Source of the DNA: JBFGFX01 sp965232455 | GTDB lineage: Bacteria; Pseudomonadota; Gammaproteobacteria; Steroidobacterales; Woeseiaceae | Length of the DNA stretch: 64,000 nt | NCBI GenBank assembly: GCA_965232455.1 | Contig: OZ246981.1 | Coordinates: 4,588,001-4,652,000, forward strand | Direction: 5' to 3' | Notes under the pieces: model-generated | What the model was told of the DNA's origin: nothing | Databases searched by the model: none | Seen by the model: only the letters and a program-made list of their open reading frames with translations | Position numbers and translations under genes: made by a program | Shown: positions 1-8,374 of the stretch, one piece after another | Layout of the letters: every line of letters starts with the position of its first letter | Numbering within the stretch: position 1 is the first letter of the stretch

Positions 1-138
1 TCCGCCGCCGGGGGTATTCGCGGCGGCAAACAGGACGTCGCCTTCGAGGGCGGGAATGCATTCTTCGACAGGAATTTTCCGCTGCTCGATCGGATCGTCG
101 AGGCGAGAATAACGAAGTCCGCTCCTGCGCTGAAGTGA
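1..138 (+). CDS. C-terminal end of an unidentified protein (partial)
   Basis: An open frame runs from the first base to a TGA at 136-138 without an internal stop, giving 45 residues that end in APALK. The fragment has a plausible protein composition (GGIRGGKQDVAFEGG near its start) but no motif I can assign to a family. It converges on the minus-strand gene ending at 163, leaving a 24-bp gap. The bulk of the gene lies outside the window, so its function is unknown. Confidence 0.45.
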   Translation, partial: SAAGGIRGGKQDVAFEGGNAFFDRNFPLLDRIVEARITKSAPALK

Positions 139-162
139 GTGAGTCGGTACCTGCGCTGGCGG

Positions 163-1437
163 CTATCTTCTGCGTCCTTTGATAAACACGTCAATGACGC
201 CGGGGCGGTCATTGCTATAGACCAGCTCGACACGGCCGTCGTCACGGGTCTTTACCGTTGCGGGTACCGCGTTGGCGGTGAGATACCAGCCGTGCGGCAG
301 CACCACCGTATTGCGCGATCGCCCGAAACTTCGGTCCCAGACAAGTTCGTCGCCGTATAACAGGTAGCGGTTCAGGTCCGTATAGGTCTCGGTAATTCGC
401 AGCAGCCTGCTGCCGCCTGCGGGCACCGGGTCGAACCAGATGGCAACCAACTCGGTGGCGTCGGTTACGGGTGCGCCGATATCGATGCCCCTCTCGGTGA
501 TTTCGGCGCCGCGTAAGGTTTCGACCTTCAGTTTTTCGCCGGTATCCAGAATTTCGGCGGAGGGGTTGCTGGCCTTGCTGCCGGAACGAACGACGTTCAG
601 ATAACGGTCCATACCGGCCCGCTTTTCCTCGTAGTCGTGGTACAGGCGGAACGCGTGCGTTTCCGGCTGCTGCAGAAAGTACACGATGTCGCGGGACTGC
701 GGCGCGCGCTGAGCGATTTCGAGATCGACACGTGCCACTGGTCTGGAAACCGTTGCAGCCGGTGGGCTCCTGAAGTCTGCAGGAGGAGTCGCCTTCTTCA
801 CGCCGGTTTGCTGAAGTGGGCGCGCCTTGACTTCATAAGGAATGCCGCTATTGCCGGGATTGACGAAGCTCACTTCGATACGGCCGTCGGCGCGGGTGAT
901 TACCTGCGACGGGTAGCTGACGGACAGCAGCTCGTAGCCCGAGGGCAGGGTGACGGAGTTTCGCTTCACCCCGAGAACGCGCGAAAACGTAACAATGTCG
1001 CCGTCCTCGAAGTAGCTGGCCGCATCCACGTAGGTTTTGTCGATCAGCAAACGGCCTCTGCCGTTCGCCGGGACCGGCCGTGCAAGATCGACGCGAATGT
1101 ACTGGGAGTCCGGCTCCGCGTCGGGAAGCAGTCCGCTCGATTTGGCGTCGGCTCCGTCGACGAGCGACCATTTCATCGGTTTGCCGGTCATCCGGTCATA
1201 GACGCCGTGTACGTCCGGATCACTGCCGCGGCGAATGGGGTTGTAATAGCGCGTCGCACCCTCGGTAGCGGCGCTGACGTCATAATAAATACGAAAGCTG
1301 TGGGTGTCCGGGGAGAGTAATTCGTAGCGTGTAAACGCGTCTTTACTGGTTTGTTCGCCCATGTCGGCCAGGGTTGTCGGCGCCAGCACGGCTGTGCCGC
1401 ACAGAAGCAGCAGTTTGGTCGAAAGCTTCCAGGTCAT
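163..1437 (-). CDS. Secreted protein of unknown function with an internal domain duplication
   Basis: The 424-residue product starts with a clear signal peptide (hydrophobic 9-19, likely cleavage after Ala24). The mature part is built of two related halves, roughly residues 38-208 and 250-424. Both contain, in the same order, a THxFRxYxD segment, an RYxN stretch, a DGDxV or GDELVWDRSFG segment followed by RNxVxLPxGxxL, and a final RxDGRxEVxxxNxG segment. This indicates an ancient tandem duplication, probably of a beta-sandwich domain. I do not recognise the family. The ATG lies only 7 nt after the stop of the upstream amidohydrolase, so it is the third gene of an operon with that enzyme and the Asp-box propeller protein and probably works with them outside the cytoplasm. 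Confidence 0.75.
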   Translation of the reverse strand: MTWKLSTKLLLLCGTAVLAPTTLADMGEQTSKDAFTRYELLSPDTHSFRIYYDVSAATEGATRYYNPIRRGSDPDVHGVYDRMTGKPMKWSLVDGADAKSSGLLPDAEPDSQYIRVDLARPVPANGRGRLLIDKTYVDAASYFEDGDIVTFSRVLGVKRNSVTLPSGYELLSVSYPSQVITRADGRIEVSFVNPGNSGIPYEVKARPLQQTGVKKATPPADFRSPPAATVSRPVARVDLEIAQRAPQSRDIVYFLQQPETHAFRLYHDYEEKRAGMDRYLNVVRSGSKASNPSAEILDTGEKLKVETLRGAEITERGIDIGAPVTDATELVAIWFDPVPAGGSRLLRITETYTDLNRYLLYGDELVWDRSFGRSRNTVVLPHGWYLTANAVPATVKTRDDGRVELVYSNDRPGVIDVFIKGRRR

Positions 1438-1444
1438 CGTCTCT

Positions 1445-3052
1445 CTACTCGAAGATGGGCTCGAGGAGCGCCGGGACCGGGTCGGTCCAGGCTTCCTTCG
1501 ATTCGCGAACCATCTCCAATACTTCCTCGATCAGTATCTTGTTGTCCATGACGACACCGTCTTTGATCGTCCAACGAATGCCGCCGCGTCGCACGGTGCT
1601 GCCGTCCGCGGAGTCCAGTGCGCCGAACGCGTACAAAAAGCGCAGGTTATGCAACGGGTTGCCGTCGACGATCAGCAGGTCGGCGACGTAGCCGGTTTGC
1701 ACCAGGCCGAGATCGGGACGGCGAAGCGTTTTGGCGCTGTCATAGGTCGCGGCGCGGATGACTTCCAGCGGATTCAGCCCGGCCTCGTGGATGAGCTGCA
1801 GTTCACGGATATTCGCGATCCCGCTGGTGTTCCACAAAAACGGGTCGTCGGACGCGTAGCCCAGCCTGCCGCCACGCCGGGTGAACTCGTAAACGAGTTT
1901 TTGCCACTTCCTGTAAAGAATCGCCCAGCGTTGTTCGTCTTTTGACGTCCAGTCCCAGTGGTGGGAGGCGTGATGCGCGGGGTTCGCGACGTACCAGTCG
2001 ATCAATTGACTGTGCGTGTAAAGATCGTGCCACGGCAGGCCCATCGCGCGATTCACGTCGCGATTGACTTCATAGGCGCTGAAGTCGGGTATGAGCGTCA
2101 CGCCGGAAGCAACGAGCCGGTCCACCACCTCACCGAACAGCACCTCGTCGGGCGCATCGAGCCAGATCTGTCCGGCCGCGCGAAAACGATGGGCTTCGTT
2201 CGAGTAGTTGAAGTCCGGCGGGAAATCCTGCTTGCCGCCCCCGAGAGCCGACTCGGCAAAGCCGTAGTGATGTTCGATCATCGTAACGCCCAGCTCCGCC
2301 GCCGTCACCGCATTGACGACGGCAATGTCCGAGGGAGGCAGATGCACCGTCGTGATGCCGCCGGCGTCACTCACCGCTTTTGCCACGGCGCCGAACAGTT
2401 CGGCATTCCAGGCGAGGCTGCCGATGCGCACGACGTGCGTGTCTTTCATCACCTCTCGAATGAGCTTCGGGACCTGCGCCGGGTCGTGCCAGGGTTCGAT
2501 GACGTCGGCGGCCGGCAAATGCCCGGGATCTCTGGAACGCGGCGGACCCCAGTCCTTGATCGGATACATCCGCGGCGCCGTAATCCGGTTTTCGTCCGAC
2601 AGGCGTTGCTGTTCGACGGCCTCGTCCCAGCCTCGGCCCGCGCCGTTCACCATCGTCGTAACACCGTGCGCGAGTTTCATGTTGTAGACGTACTGCAGGG
2701 GCAGTGGCTCGGTGCGGATGTGTGTGTGCAGATCGATCATGCCCGGCATTACCGTCATGCCGCTGGCGTCGATAGTCCGATCGGCGTCGGGTAACGGCGC
2801 TGTCGACTTGCGTCCGGTCAGGCCGTTGTGGCCGATAATCTGAACAATCCTGTCATTCTCGACAATGATGTCGGCGGGGCCGTAGGCCGGGCCGCCATGA
2901 CCCGGGATGATCATCGCGTTGACGATCGCCAGGCGCTCGTAAGGGCCCTGCCGGCCAGCCGCCGAATCCTGCGCAGTCACCGCGCCGGACACGAGGATAG
3001 AAAGCACGGCAGCGAGCGCCACCCGATAGCCGCGAAGTCGATGATTGACCAT
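1445..3052 (-). CDS. Exported metal-dependent amidohydrolase (imidazolonepropionase-like)
   Basis: This is an amidohydrolase-superfamily enzyme of about 535 residues. The start at 3052 is chosen because MVNHRLRGYRV opens a normal signal peptide; a longer frame upstream would place a charged stretch before it. Visible superfamily features are the beta-sandwich opening (IVNAMIIPGHGG), the DLHTHI metal-binding HxH, a later TVHLPP histidine, IEHHYG, and the late Asp in YASDDP. The C-terminal strand ADLLIVDGNPL is typical of this group. Substrate is unknown; relatives act on dipeptides or cyclic amides. It sits 19 bp downstream of the Asp-box propeller gene and 7 bp upstream of the duplicated-domain gene, and a paralogue lies at 6676-8349 across the divergent promoter. 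Confidence 0.85.
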   Translation of the reverse strand: MVNHRLRGYRVALAAVLSILVSGAVTAQDSAAGRQGPYERLAIVNAMIIPGHGGPAYGPADIIVENDRIVQIIGHNGLTGRKSTAPLPDADRTIDASGMTVMPGMIDLHTHIRTEPLPLQYVYNMKLAHGVTTMVNGAGRGWDEAVEQQRLSDENRITAPRMYPIKDWGPPRSRDPGHLPAADVIEPWHDPAQVPKLIREVMKDTHVVRIGSLAWNAELFGAVAKAVSDAGGITTVHLPPSDIAVVNAVTAAELGVTMIEHHYGFAESALGGGKQDFPPDFNYSNEAHRFRAAGQIWLDAPDEVLFGEVVDRLVASGVTLIPDFSAYEVNRDVNRAMGLPWHDLYTHSQLIDWYVANPAHHASHHWDWTSKDEQRWAILYRKWQKLVYEFTRRGGRLGYASDDPFLWNTSGIANIRELQLIHEAGLNPLEVIRAATYDSAKTLRRPDLGLVQTGYVADLLIVDGNPLHNLRFLYAFGALDSADGSTVRRGGIRWTIKDGVVMDNKILIEEVLEMVRESKEAWTDPVPALLEPIFE

Positions 3053-3071
3053 AAGGACTCTTGCTCTGTTG

Positions 3072-6000
3072 TCAGGGGATTTTGATGGTCGACGCGCCTG
3101 CCGCTTCGGCCACTGCATTGAAGGCGGCAATTTCCTCGCCCCGTATGCGCGACAATTGCGCGTCGTAGTCCGACCAGACGTTCAGGTAGTCCCGCGTGAC
3201 GTCTCTGAAACCATCGGTCAGCGGTATGTCGGAGCCGTGCATGCGCCCGAGCAGGTCCTTGAATTTCATCAGCAGCCGTCCTTCGTGCTGGTAAACGTGC
3301 TGGAAGGTTTTCAGCTCCTTTTGCAGGATCAGTGCGATCCAGGCGTCAATCGTCGCGTCCAGTTCGGCTGCTTTTTCAGTCACCGCATCGCCGGGGTCGA
3401 GTTCGTTGATGAGCGCAAGCTGCTTTTTCACGAGCCGAAGGTCTTTGACGCCTTTGCTCATCGCGTCGGCCGCGGACATCAGCGACGCGGAAAGTGCATC
3501 CATCTCCGCATACTCGCGGAGGTTTTCCGGTGTATCGCCACCCAGCCGCGGGTCTACGCGTATCCGGAACGGCTGTTCCTGAACGACGTCGCCGATCGTC
3601 ATGCGGACCGTGTAGCTGCCGGGCGCGGCCGCGTAGGCGTCCATGCTCCCGGAGACGCTGTAAATCTCCGGCAAACACTCGAACTCGCCCATCTGCATGC
3701 GCCACACCCAGAGATTGTCGCCAACGTTCGCCGACACCGTCTCGGGGCGAGGTATCTCCGCCTGACCACGGCCGCAAATCGTGCCCTCGAGATCGGATCT
3801 GTCGGTGTAGACGACCTCGCCCTTGTCGTTGACGATGTCGAACTGGATCGGCGTGTCGGTTTCCTCGTTGAGTATGTAGTGTACCTGCAGGCCGTGCGGC
3901 GGATTTTTACCCGGTCCCGAATCCGGATAGCCGTTGGAAATATTGCGCACCGGATTTCTCGGCTTCAACAGCACGACGTCCGAATCCGGAAGGCCATCGA
4001 AAATCTGGTGCAGCGGCGTCAGGTCATCGAGAATCCACAGCGAGCGGCCCTGCGTCGAGACCACCAGATCGTCCTGCTGCACGTACAGATCGGTAATGGG
4101 CACCTGCGGCAGATTCTGCTGCAGGCTCTGCCAGTTGTCGCCGTCGTCGAACGACACGAACAGGCCGTTCTCCGTGCCGCCGTACAGCAAACCGGGGCGT
4201 TTCGGATCGACGCGAACCGATCGGGCAAACGTGTTGTCGGGAATGCCGTCGACGATTTTCCGCCAGGACCGGCCGTAGTTGTCCGTCTTGTAGATACTCG
4301 GCGTGAAGTCGTTCATCTTGTACCCGGCGCGCGCGAAATAGGCCGTGCCGGCATCGTGCGGGGACACGTCGATCACGTTGATGATGCCTTCCGGAAGCCC
4401 CCTGGGCGTTACGTTTTCCCAGGTCTCTCCGCCGTCGCGCGTGAGATGCACCAGTCCGTCGTCCGATCCGGTCCAGATAACGCCCTCCGTAATCGGACTT
4501 TCCGCGATCACGAACAGGTTGTTGTAACTTTCGGCGGTGATCTGCTCGTTCGAGATCGGATAACCGCCGAGGCCCTGGCGATCCTTGTCGTTGCGCGTCA
4601 GGTCCTCGCTGAGCACCTCCCAGGTGACGCCGCGATCGGTTGAAGTCATCAGATACTGCGAACCGTAATAGATCCGGTTCGGATCGTGCGGCGAAACGGT
4701 CACCGGTCCGTTCCAGTTTGCCCGGTACTTGAGGTTTTTCGGCTGTTCGCCGGTCACGCGCTCGGGATACGGGCGCACGTTCCGATACTGCCGGGTGTCT
4801 CGGTCCCATTCGCCCAGCATGCTGGCAAAAAACGTCGTGTAGACGTATTTAGGATCGTCCTTGTTGAACGCTATGGTTGCGCTTTCGCCCGAGCCGATCG
4901 ACCACCAGTGTTTGGTGCCGATGCCGCCCGGCCGAAAACCGCCGCCCATGCTCTGGCTGGCGATCGTGATGCCGTTCGAGTCCTGCTGCGCCGAATAGAT
5001 GCGGTAGGGGTATTCGTTGTCGGTGATGACGCGATAAAACTGGCCGGTCGGCTGGTTCATCTGGGTCGACCAGGTTTGCCCGCCGTCCATCGAAACGTTG
5101 GCGCCGCCGTCATTGCCGTTGATGAGAATGTTGCTGTCCGACGGATTGATCCAGATGGCGTGATGATCGACGTGCGGCGCCTCGTAGGTCTCGAAATTCT
5201 GGCCGCCGTCGATCGACTTGATCAGGATGCCGTTCATCACCCAGACCTCGTCCTCGTCGTTCGGGTCCGCCGTAATGTGCATGTAGTACCACGCGCGCGC
5301 CCAGGTGTCCGGGTCGTCGCTGACTTGCTCGAAGCTTTCGCCGCTGTCCTCGGACCGGTAGACGCCGCCCTGGCCGTCTTTGGCTTCCACCGCGAGGTAG
5401 ACGATTTTCTGGTTGGCCGGCGAGATCGAGACGCCCATTTTGCCTTTCAGTTCGGGCAGCCCTTCGTTGATCTCCTCCCAGTTCGCGCCGCCGTCGGTGG
5501 TCTTGTAAACGCGGCTGCCGGGGCCGCCGCTTTTCACAACCCACGGCCGGCGCCGGAAATCCCAGCTGGTCGCCATCAGGAAATTCGGGTCGGTCGCGTC
5601 CATGCTCATGTCGGCAAAACCGGAGTCCTCGTTGACGTACAGGATCTTGTCCCAGGTCACACCGCCGTCCGTCGATTTGTAGATGCCCCGTTCTTCGTTC
5701 GGTCCCCAGGGGTTGCCCTGCGCCGCGAGGAAAACGATGTCGGGGTTCGTCGGGTGAATGTGAATGCGGCTGATGTGCCGGGTGGCTTCGAGTCCCATGT
5801 GGGTCCAGGTTTTGCCGGCATCCGTCGATTTGTAGACGCCGTCGCCGTGCGAGGTTTTGACGCCGCGGACAGGACCTTCGCCGGTGCCCACGAAAACGAT
5901 GTTCGGATCGCTGTCGGCGACGTCAATGGCGCCGATACCGCCGGTGTTGATGAATCCGTCGGAGACGTTTTCCCAGGTGGCGCCTGCGCTCGTCGTTTTC

Positions 6001-6230
6001 CAGACGCCGCCGCCGGTTGCGCCGAAGTAATAGGTGAGCGGCTGGCTTTCGATGCCGGCGACGGCCGTGACGCGGCCGCCGCGAAAGGGGCCGATGCTGC
6101 GGTACGCCATGGTCTGGAAAAGCTTCGCGTCGACGGTATCGGCGGCGGCGGTTGTCGTCAGGCCTATAGATCCAAGCAGTGGGGCCAAAAGGACAACCAA
6201 CGTCCTGAATCTGAGGAATACCGTAATCAT
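3072..6230 (-). CDS. Exported Asp-box (sortilin/VPS10-like) beta-propeller protein
   Basis: The product has about 1052 residues. The start at 6230 is supported by GGAG seven bases upstream and by the signal peptide that begins there; the longer frame to 6272 would run through the operator-like site. It opens with the family motif YRSIGPFRGGRVTAVAG. At least eight Asp boxes (S/TxDxGxTW) are visible, for example STDAGKTW, STDGGVTW, TTDGGANW, SMDGGQTW, STDRGVTW and TRDGGETW, indicating one or two beta-propellers. A C-terminal Ig-like and helical region follows (residues about 770-1052). Relatives are annotated as WD40/BNR or glycosyl-hydrolase-like proteins without a proven reaction. It is first gene of a three-gene operon with an amidohydrolase, suggesting a role in handling extracellular peptides or glycans. 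Confidence 0.88.
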   Translation of the reverse strand: MITVFLRFRTLVVLLAPLLGSIGLTTTAAADTVDAKLFQTMAYRSIGPFRGGRVTAVAGIESQPLTYYFGATGGGVWKTTSAGATWENVSDGFINTGGIGAIDVADSDPNIVFVGTGEGPVRGVKTSHGDGVYKSTDAGKTWTHMGLEATRHISRIHIHPTNPDIVFLAAQGNPWGPNEERGIYKSTDGGVTWDKILYVNEDSGFADMSMDATDPNFLMATSWDFRRRPWVVKSGGPGSRVYKTTDGGANWEEINEGLPELKGKMGVSISPANQKIVYLAVEAKDGQGGVYRSEDSGESFEQVSDDPDTWARAWYYMHITADPNDEDEVWVMNGILIKSIDGGQNFETYEAPHVDHHAIWINPSDSNILINGNDGGANVSMDGGQTWSTQMNQPTGQFYRVITDNEYPYRIYSAQQDSNGITIASQSMGGGFRPGGIGTKHWWSIGSGESATIAFNKDDPKYVYTTFFASMLGEWDRDTRQYRNVRPYPERVTGEQPKNLKYRANWNGPVTVSPHDPNRIYYGSQYLMTSTDRGVTWEVLSEDLTRNDKDRQGLGGYPISNEQITAESYNNLFVIAESPITEGVIWTGSDDGLVHLTRDGGETWENVTPRGLPEGIINVIDVSPHDAGTAYFARAGYKMNDFTPSIYKTDNYGRSWRKIVDGIPDNTFARSVRVDPKRPGLLYGGTENGLFVSFDDGDNWQSLQQNLPQVPITDLYVQQDDLVVSTQGRSLWILDDLTPLHQIFDGLPDSDVVLLKPRNPVRNISNGYPDSGPGKNPPHGLQVHYILNEETDTPIQFDIVNDKGEVVYTDRSDLEGTICGRGQAEIPRPETVSANVGDNLWVWRMQMGEFECLPEIYSVSGSMDAYAAAPGSYTVRMTIGDVVQEQPFRIRVDPRLGGDTPENLREYAEMDALSASLMSAADAMSKGVKDLRLVKKQLALINELDPGDAVTEKAAELDATIDAWIALILQKELKTFQHVYQHEGRLLMKFKDLLGRMHGSDIPLTDGFRDVTRDYLNVWSDYDAQLSRIRGEEIAAFNAVAEAAGASTIKIP

Positions 6231-6255
6231 GCGAAGCTCCAGTTGATAGTGTAAA

Positions 6256-6270
6256 AATATATTGTATATC
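6256..6270. promoter_or_regulatory. AT-rich near-palindromic operator-like site 1
   Basis: The 15-mer on the minus strand is GATATACAATATATT, matching the site at 12797-12811 at 13 of 15 positions. It lies 26 bp upstream of the start codon at 6230, where a repressor or activator of the propeller-amidohydrolase operon could act. Which regulator binds is not known. Confidence 0.5.
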
Positions 6271-6476
6271 ACGAAATCGGGAAGCTAGCTCCCGGATTAA
6301 CGCCAGGCAAGCGGGTACCGTTCCACTCGGCCGCCCGCGCCCATGACGACGACTGCCCAAACAACGTTTGCTGCGGCGCATCTTGCTCGTAGCGTGCCTG
6401 ATTCCGCTCGCCCATCGCAACGCCTGGCAGGGTGTGGCCAGCCGGCGTCGCTTTCGGGTGATTTTTATTTGCAAAT

Positions 6477-6491
6477 CATATATTTTATACA
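6477..6491. promoter_or_regulatory. AT-rich near-palindromic operator-like site 2
   Basis: The plus strand reads CATATATTTTATACA. Its reverse complement matches the 12797-12811 site at 11 of 15 positions, sharing the TATAnAATATAT core. It is the weakest of the four sites and lies about 185 bp upstream of the amidohydrolase start at 6676. Confidence 0.4.
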
Positions 6492-6675
6492 AAACGGCGC
6501 TTTGACGATCGTCGCGCGAGCCGTGCGCAAGCCCGCTCTTCACCGGTGAGCCGGCACGTTGGCGCCCGTCGTATAAGAAGAATGAATGACTGCGTTGCCG
6601 ACGCGACAAACCTTACCCGACCGGGCTCTGCCGCGGGCAGTCACTCGACGGACATCGATACATCTTGGAGGTGTA

Positions 6676-8349
6676 ATGAACAACGACCATCGTTCAGGTT
6701 TCTTCCGCAAGAAACCATCTTTGATTGCCCTGTGTTTCCTTGCAGGCCTGCCGCTGTCGAGCGCCGTATTCGCGCAGAGAACCATCGATATCCCGACACC
6801 TCCGCCCGTTGCGGAGCGCAGCGAAGGCAGCGGTCCCTACGACAGACTGATCCTGCGCGGCGCATACATGGTCGACGGGACGGGCGCCCCGGCCCAGGGG
6901 CCGGTCGATATCGTCGTCGAGAACGATCGCATTACGCAGGTCAAGGTGGTCGGTGCGCCGAAACTGGCGATCGATCCGGCGAAACGGCCTGTCGCGACAC
7001 CGGGCACCGAAGAAATCGATCTTTCCGGCATGTTCATACTTCCGGGCTTCGTCGACACGCATCTGCACCTGCACACGATGGACAACGGTCAGAAGGTAGC
7101 GCCGGAATACGTGCTCAAGCTCTGGCTCGCTCACGGGATTACCAACGGCCGGACGGTTGGCAGTATCAACACCCGATGGATGATCGAAACGGCGCGCCGC
7201 AGCGCGCGGAACGAGATCACCGGGCCACGGATGGAAGTCTATCCGATGTTCAACAGCCCCTCGATCGGCCTCGCGCCGGCGACCAATCCCGACGAGGCGC
7301 GCGAGCATGTTCGCCTGATGAAAAGGCTGGGTGCGTCCGGCGTGAAGTTTATCGGCGCGCCGGAAGACGTCCTCAACGCGGCGCTGGACGAAGCGGGAAA
7401 GCAGGATCTCAACTCGACGATGCACCACGCGCAGATTGCCGTCATGCATTCCAACGTCCTGACGACGTCGGCGGCCGGTCTCAGGTCGATGGAACACTGG
7501 TACGGGCTGCCGGAAGCGATGTTCGAGGATAAACGCATCCAACGTTACCCCACGGACTACATCTACCAGGATGAGCAGAACCGCTTCGCCGAGGCCGGCC
7601 GACTCTGGCGGCAGGCGGCAAAACCCGGCTCCGAGAAATGGAACAGCGTCATGGAAACCCTGCTGGAGCGGGATTTCGGGATGTCGCCAACCCTGAACGC
7701 CTACGTTGCAACGCGGGACCTTATGCGTCAGGCGAGAGCCAAATGGCACGAGGAATATACCTCTCCAGGCCTGTGGGACTTCTACCGGCCGAATCGCGAC
7801 GCGCACGGATCGTACTGGTTCTATTGGACTCTGGAAAATGAGATCGACTGGAAGAACAACTACGAACTCTGGATGCAGTTCGTCAACGAGTACAAGAATC
7901 GCGGTGGCCGAGTTGTGGTCGGCTCGGATTCCGGCTATACCTACAATCTATACGGATTCGGCTACATCGAGGGTATGGAGTTGCTGCGCGAGGCGGGTTT
8001 CTCGAGCCTGGAAGTCATCCATTCGGCAACCTTGCAGGGCGCCCGCCAGCTTGACATCGGTGACGAGGTCGGATCGATCGAGGTCGGCAAGAAGGCCGAC
8101 TTTGTCGTCGTCGGAGAGAACCCGGTGCAAAATCTGAGCGTCCTGCGCGGCACGGGCGTCGTCAGGCTGAACGACGAAACGGGGGAGGTGGAACGCGTCG
8201 GCGGCGTCGTGTATACGATCAAGGACGGCATCGTTTACGACGCCAAAGGACTGCTCAGGGACGTGCGTGAGATGGTGCGGGCGGAAAAAGAACGCCGCGG
8301 GATCGGGCCGGGACCGATGCCGATTGCGACGGTGCCATCCGATCACTAG
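6676..8349 (+). CDS. Exported metal-dependent amidohydrolase, paralogue of 1445-3052
   Basis: This 557-residue enzyme starts at 6676, where GGAGG sits 4 bases upstream and a signal peptide begins (hydrophobic about 15-31, cleavage near AVFA|Q). Superfamily marks are VDGTGAPAQGPVDIVVEND, the metal-binding TLHLH-type HxH in DTHLHLHTM, a downstream MHHAQ and EHWYG histidine pair, and the late Asp in VVGSDSG. It parallels the other amidohydrolase along its length, including a C-terminal IKDGIVYDA segment, and so is a paralogue. It is followed after 25 bp by an exported aminotransferase-like protein, likely an operon. The substrate cannot be read from sequence; a cyclic amide or peptide is likely given the neighbouring peptidases. 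Confidence 0.87.
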   Translation: MNNDHRSGFFRKKPSLIALCFLAGLPLSSAVFAQRTIDIPTPPPVAERSEGSGPYDRLILRGAYMVDGTGAPAQGPVDIVVENDRITQVKVVGAPKLAIDPAKRPVATPGTEEIDLSGMFILPGFVDTHLHLHTMDNGQKVAPEYVLKLWLAHGITNGRTVGSINTRWMIETARRSARNEITGPRMEVYPMFNSPSIGLAPATNPDEAREHVRLMKRLGASGVKFIGAPEDVLNAALDEAGKQDLNSTMHHAQIAVMHSNVLTTSAAGLRSMEHWYGLPEAMFEDKRIQRYPTDYIYQDEQNRFAEAGRLWRQAAKPGSEKWNSVMETLLERDFGMSPTLNAYVATRDLMRQARAKWHEEYTSPGLWDFYRPNRDAHGSYWFYWTLENEIDWKNNYELWMQFVNEYKNRGGRVVVGSDSGYTYNLYGFGYIEGMELLREAGFSSLEVIHSATLQGARQLDIGDEVGSIEVGKKADFVVVGENPVQNLSVLRGTGVVRLNDETGEVERVGGVVYTIKDGIVYDAKGLLRDVREMVRAEKERRGIGPGPMPIATVPSDH

Positions 8350-8374
8350 ATACTGACAAACGGGAAGCGGGGCC

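Larger units (their letters stand above)
6231..6675. other. Divergent promoter region with two operator-like sites
   Basis: This 445-bp gap separates two divergent operons that each encode an exported amidohydrolase. It contains no convincing gene; the short frames in it lack signal or motif. Two AT-rich near-palindromes stand out against a GC-rich background, at 6256-6270 and 6477-6491, one nearer each operon. The plus-strand operon has a strong RBS (GGAGG at 6667-6671). Confidence 0.6.

Noticed and set aside
3045..4643. Long plus-strand open frame opposite the Asp-box propeller gene
   Set aside because: It is the antisense shadow of a well-supported gene with clear Asp-box motifs; the frame has no signal, motif or RBS.
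4686..6254. Second long plus-strand frame opposite the propeller gene
   Set aside because: Antisense shadow produced by high-GC codon usage; Arg/Val/His-rich composition and no start signals.
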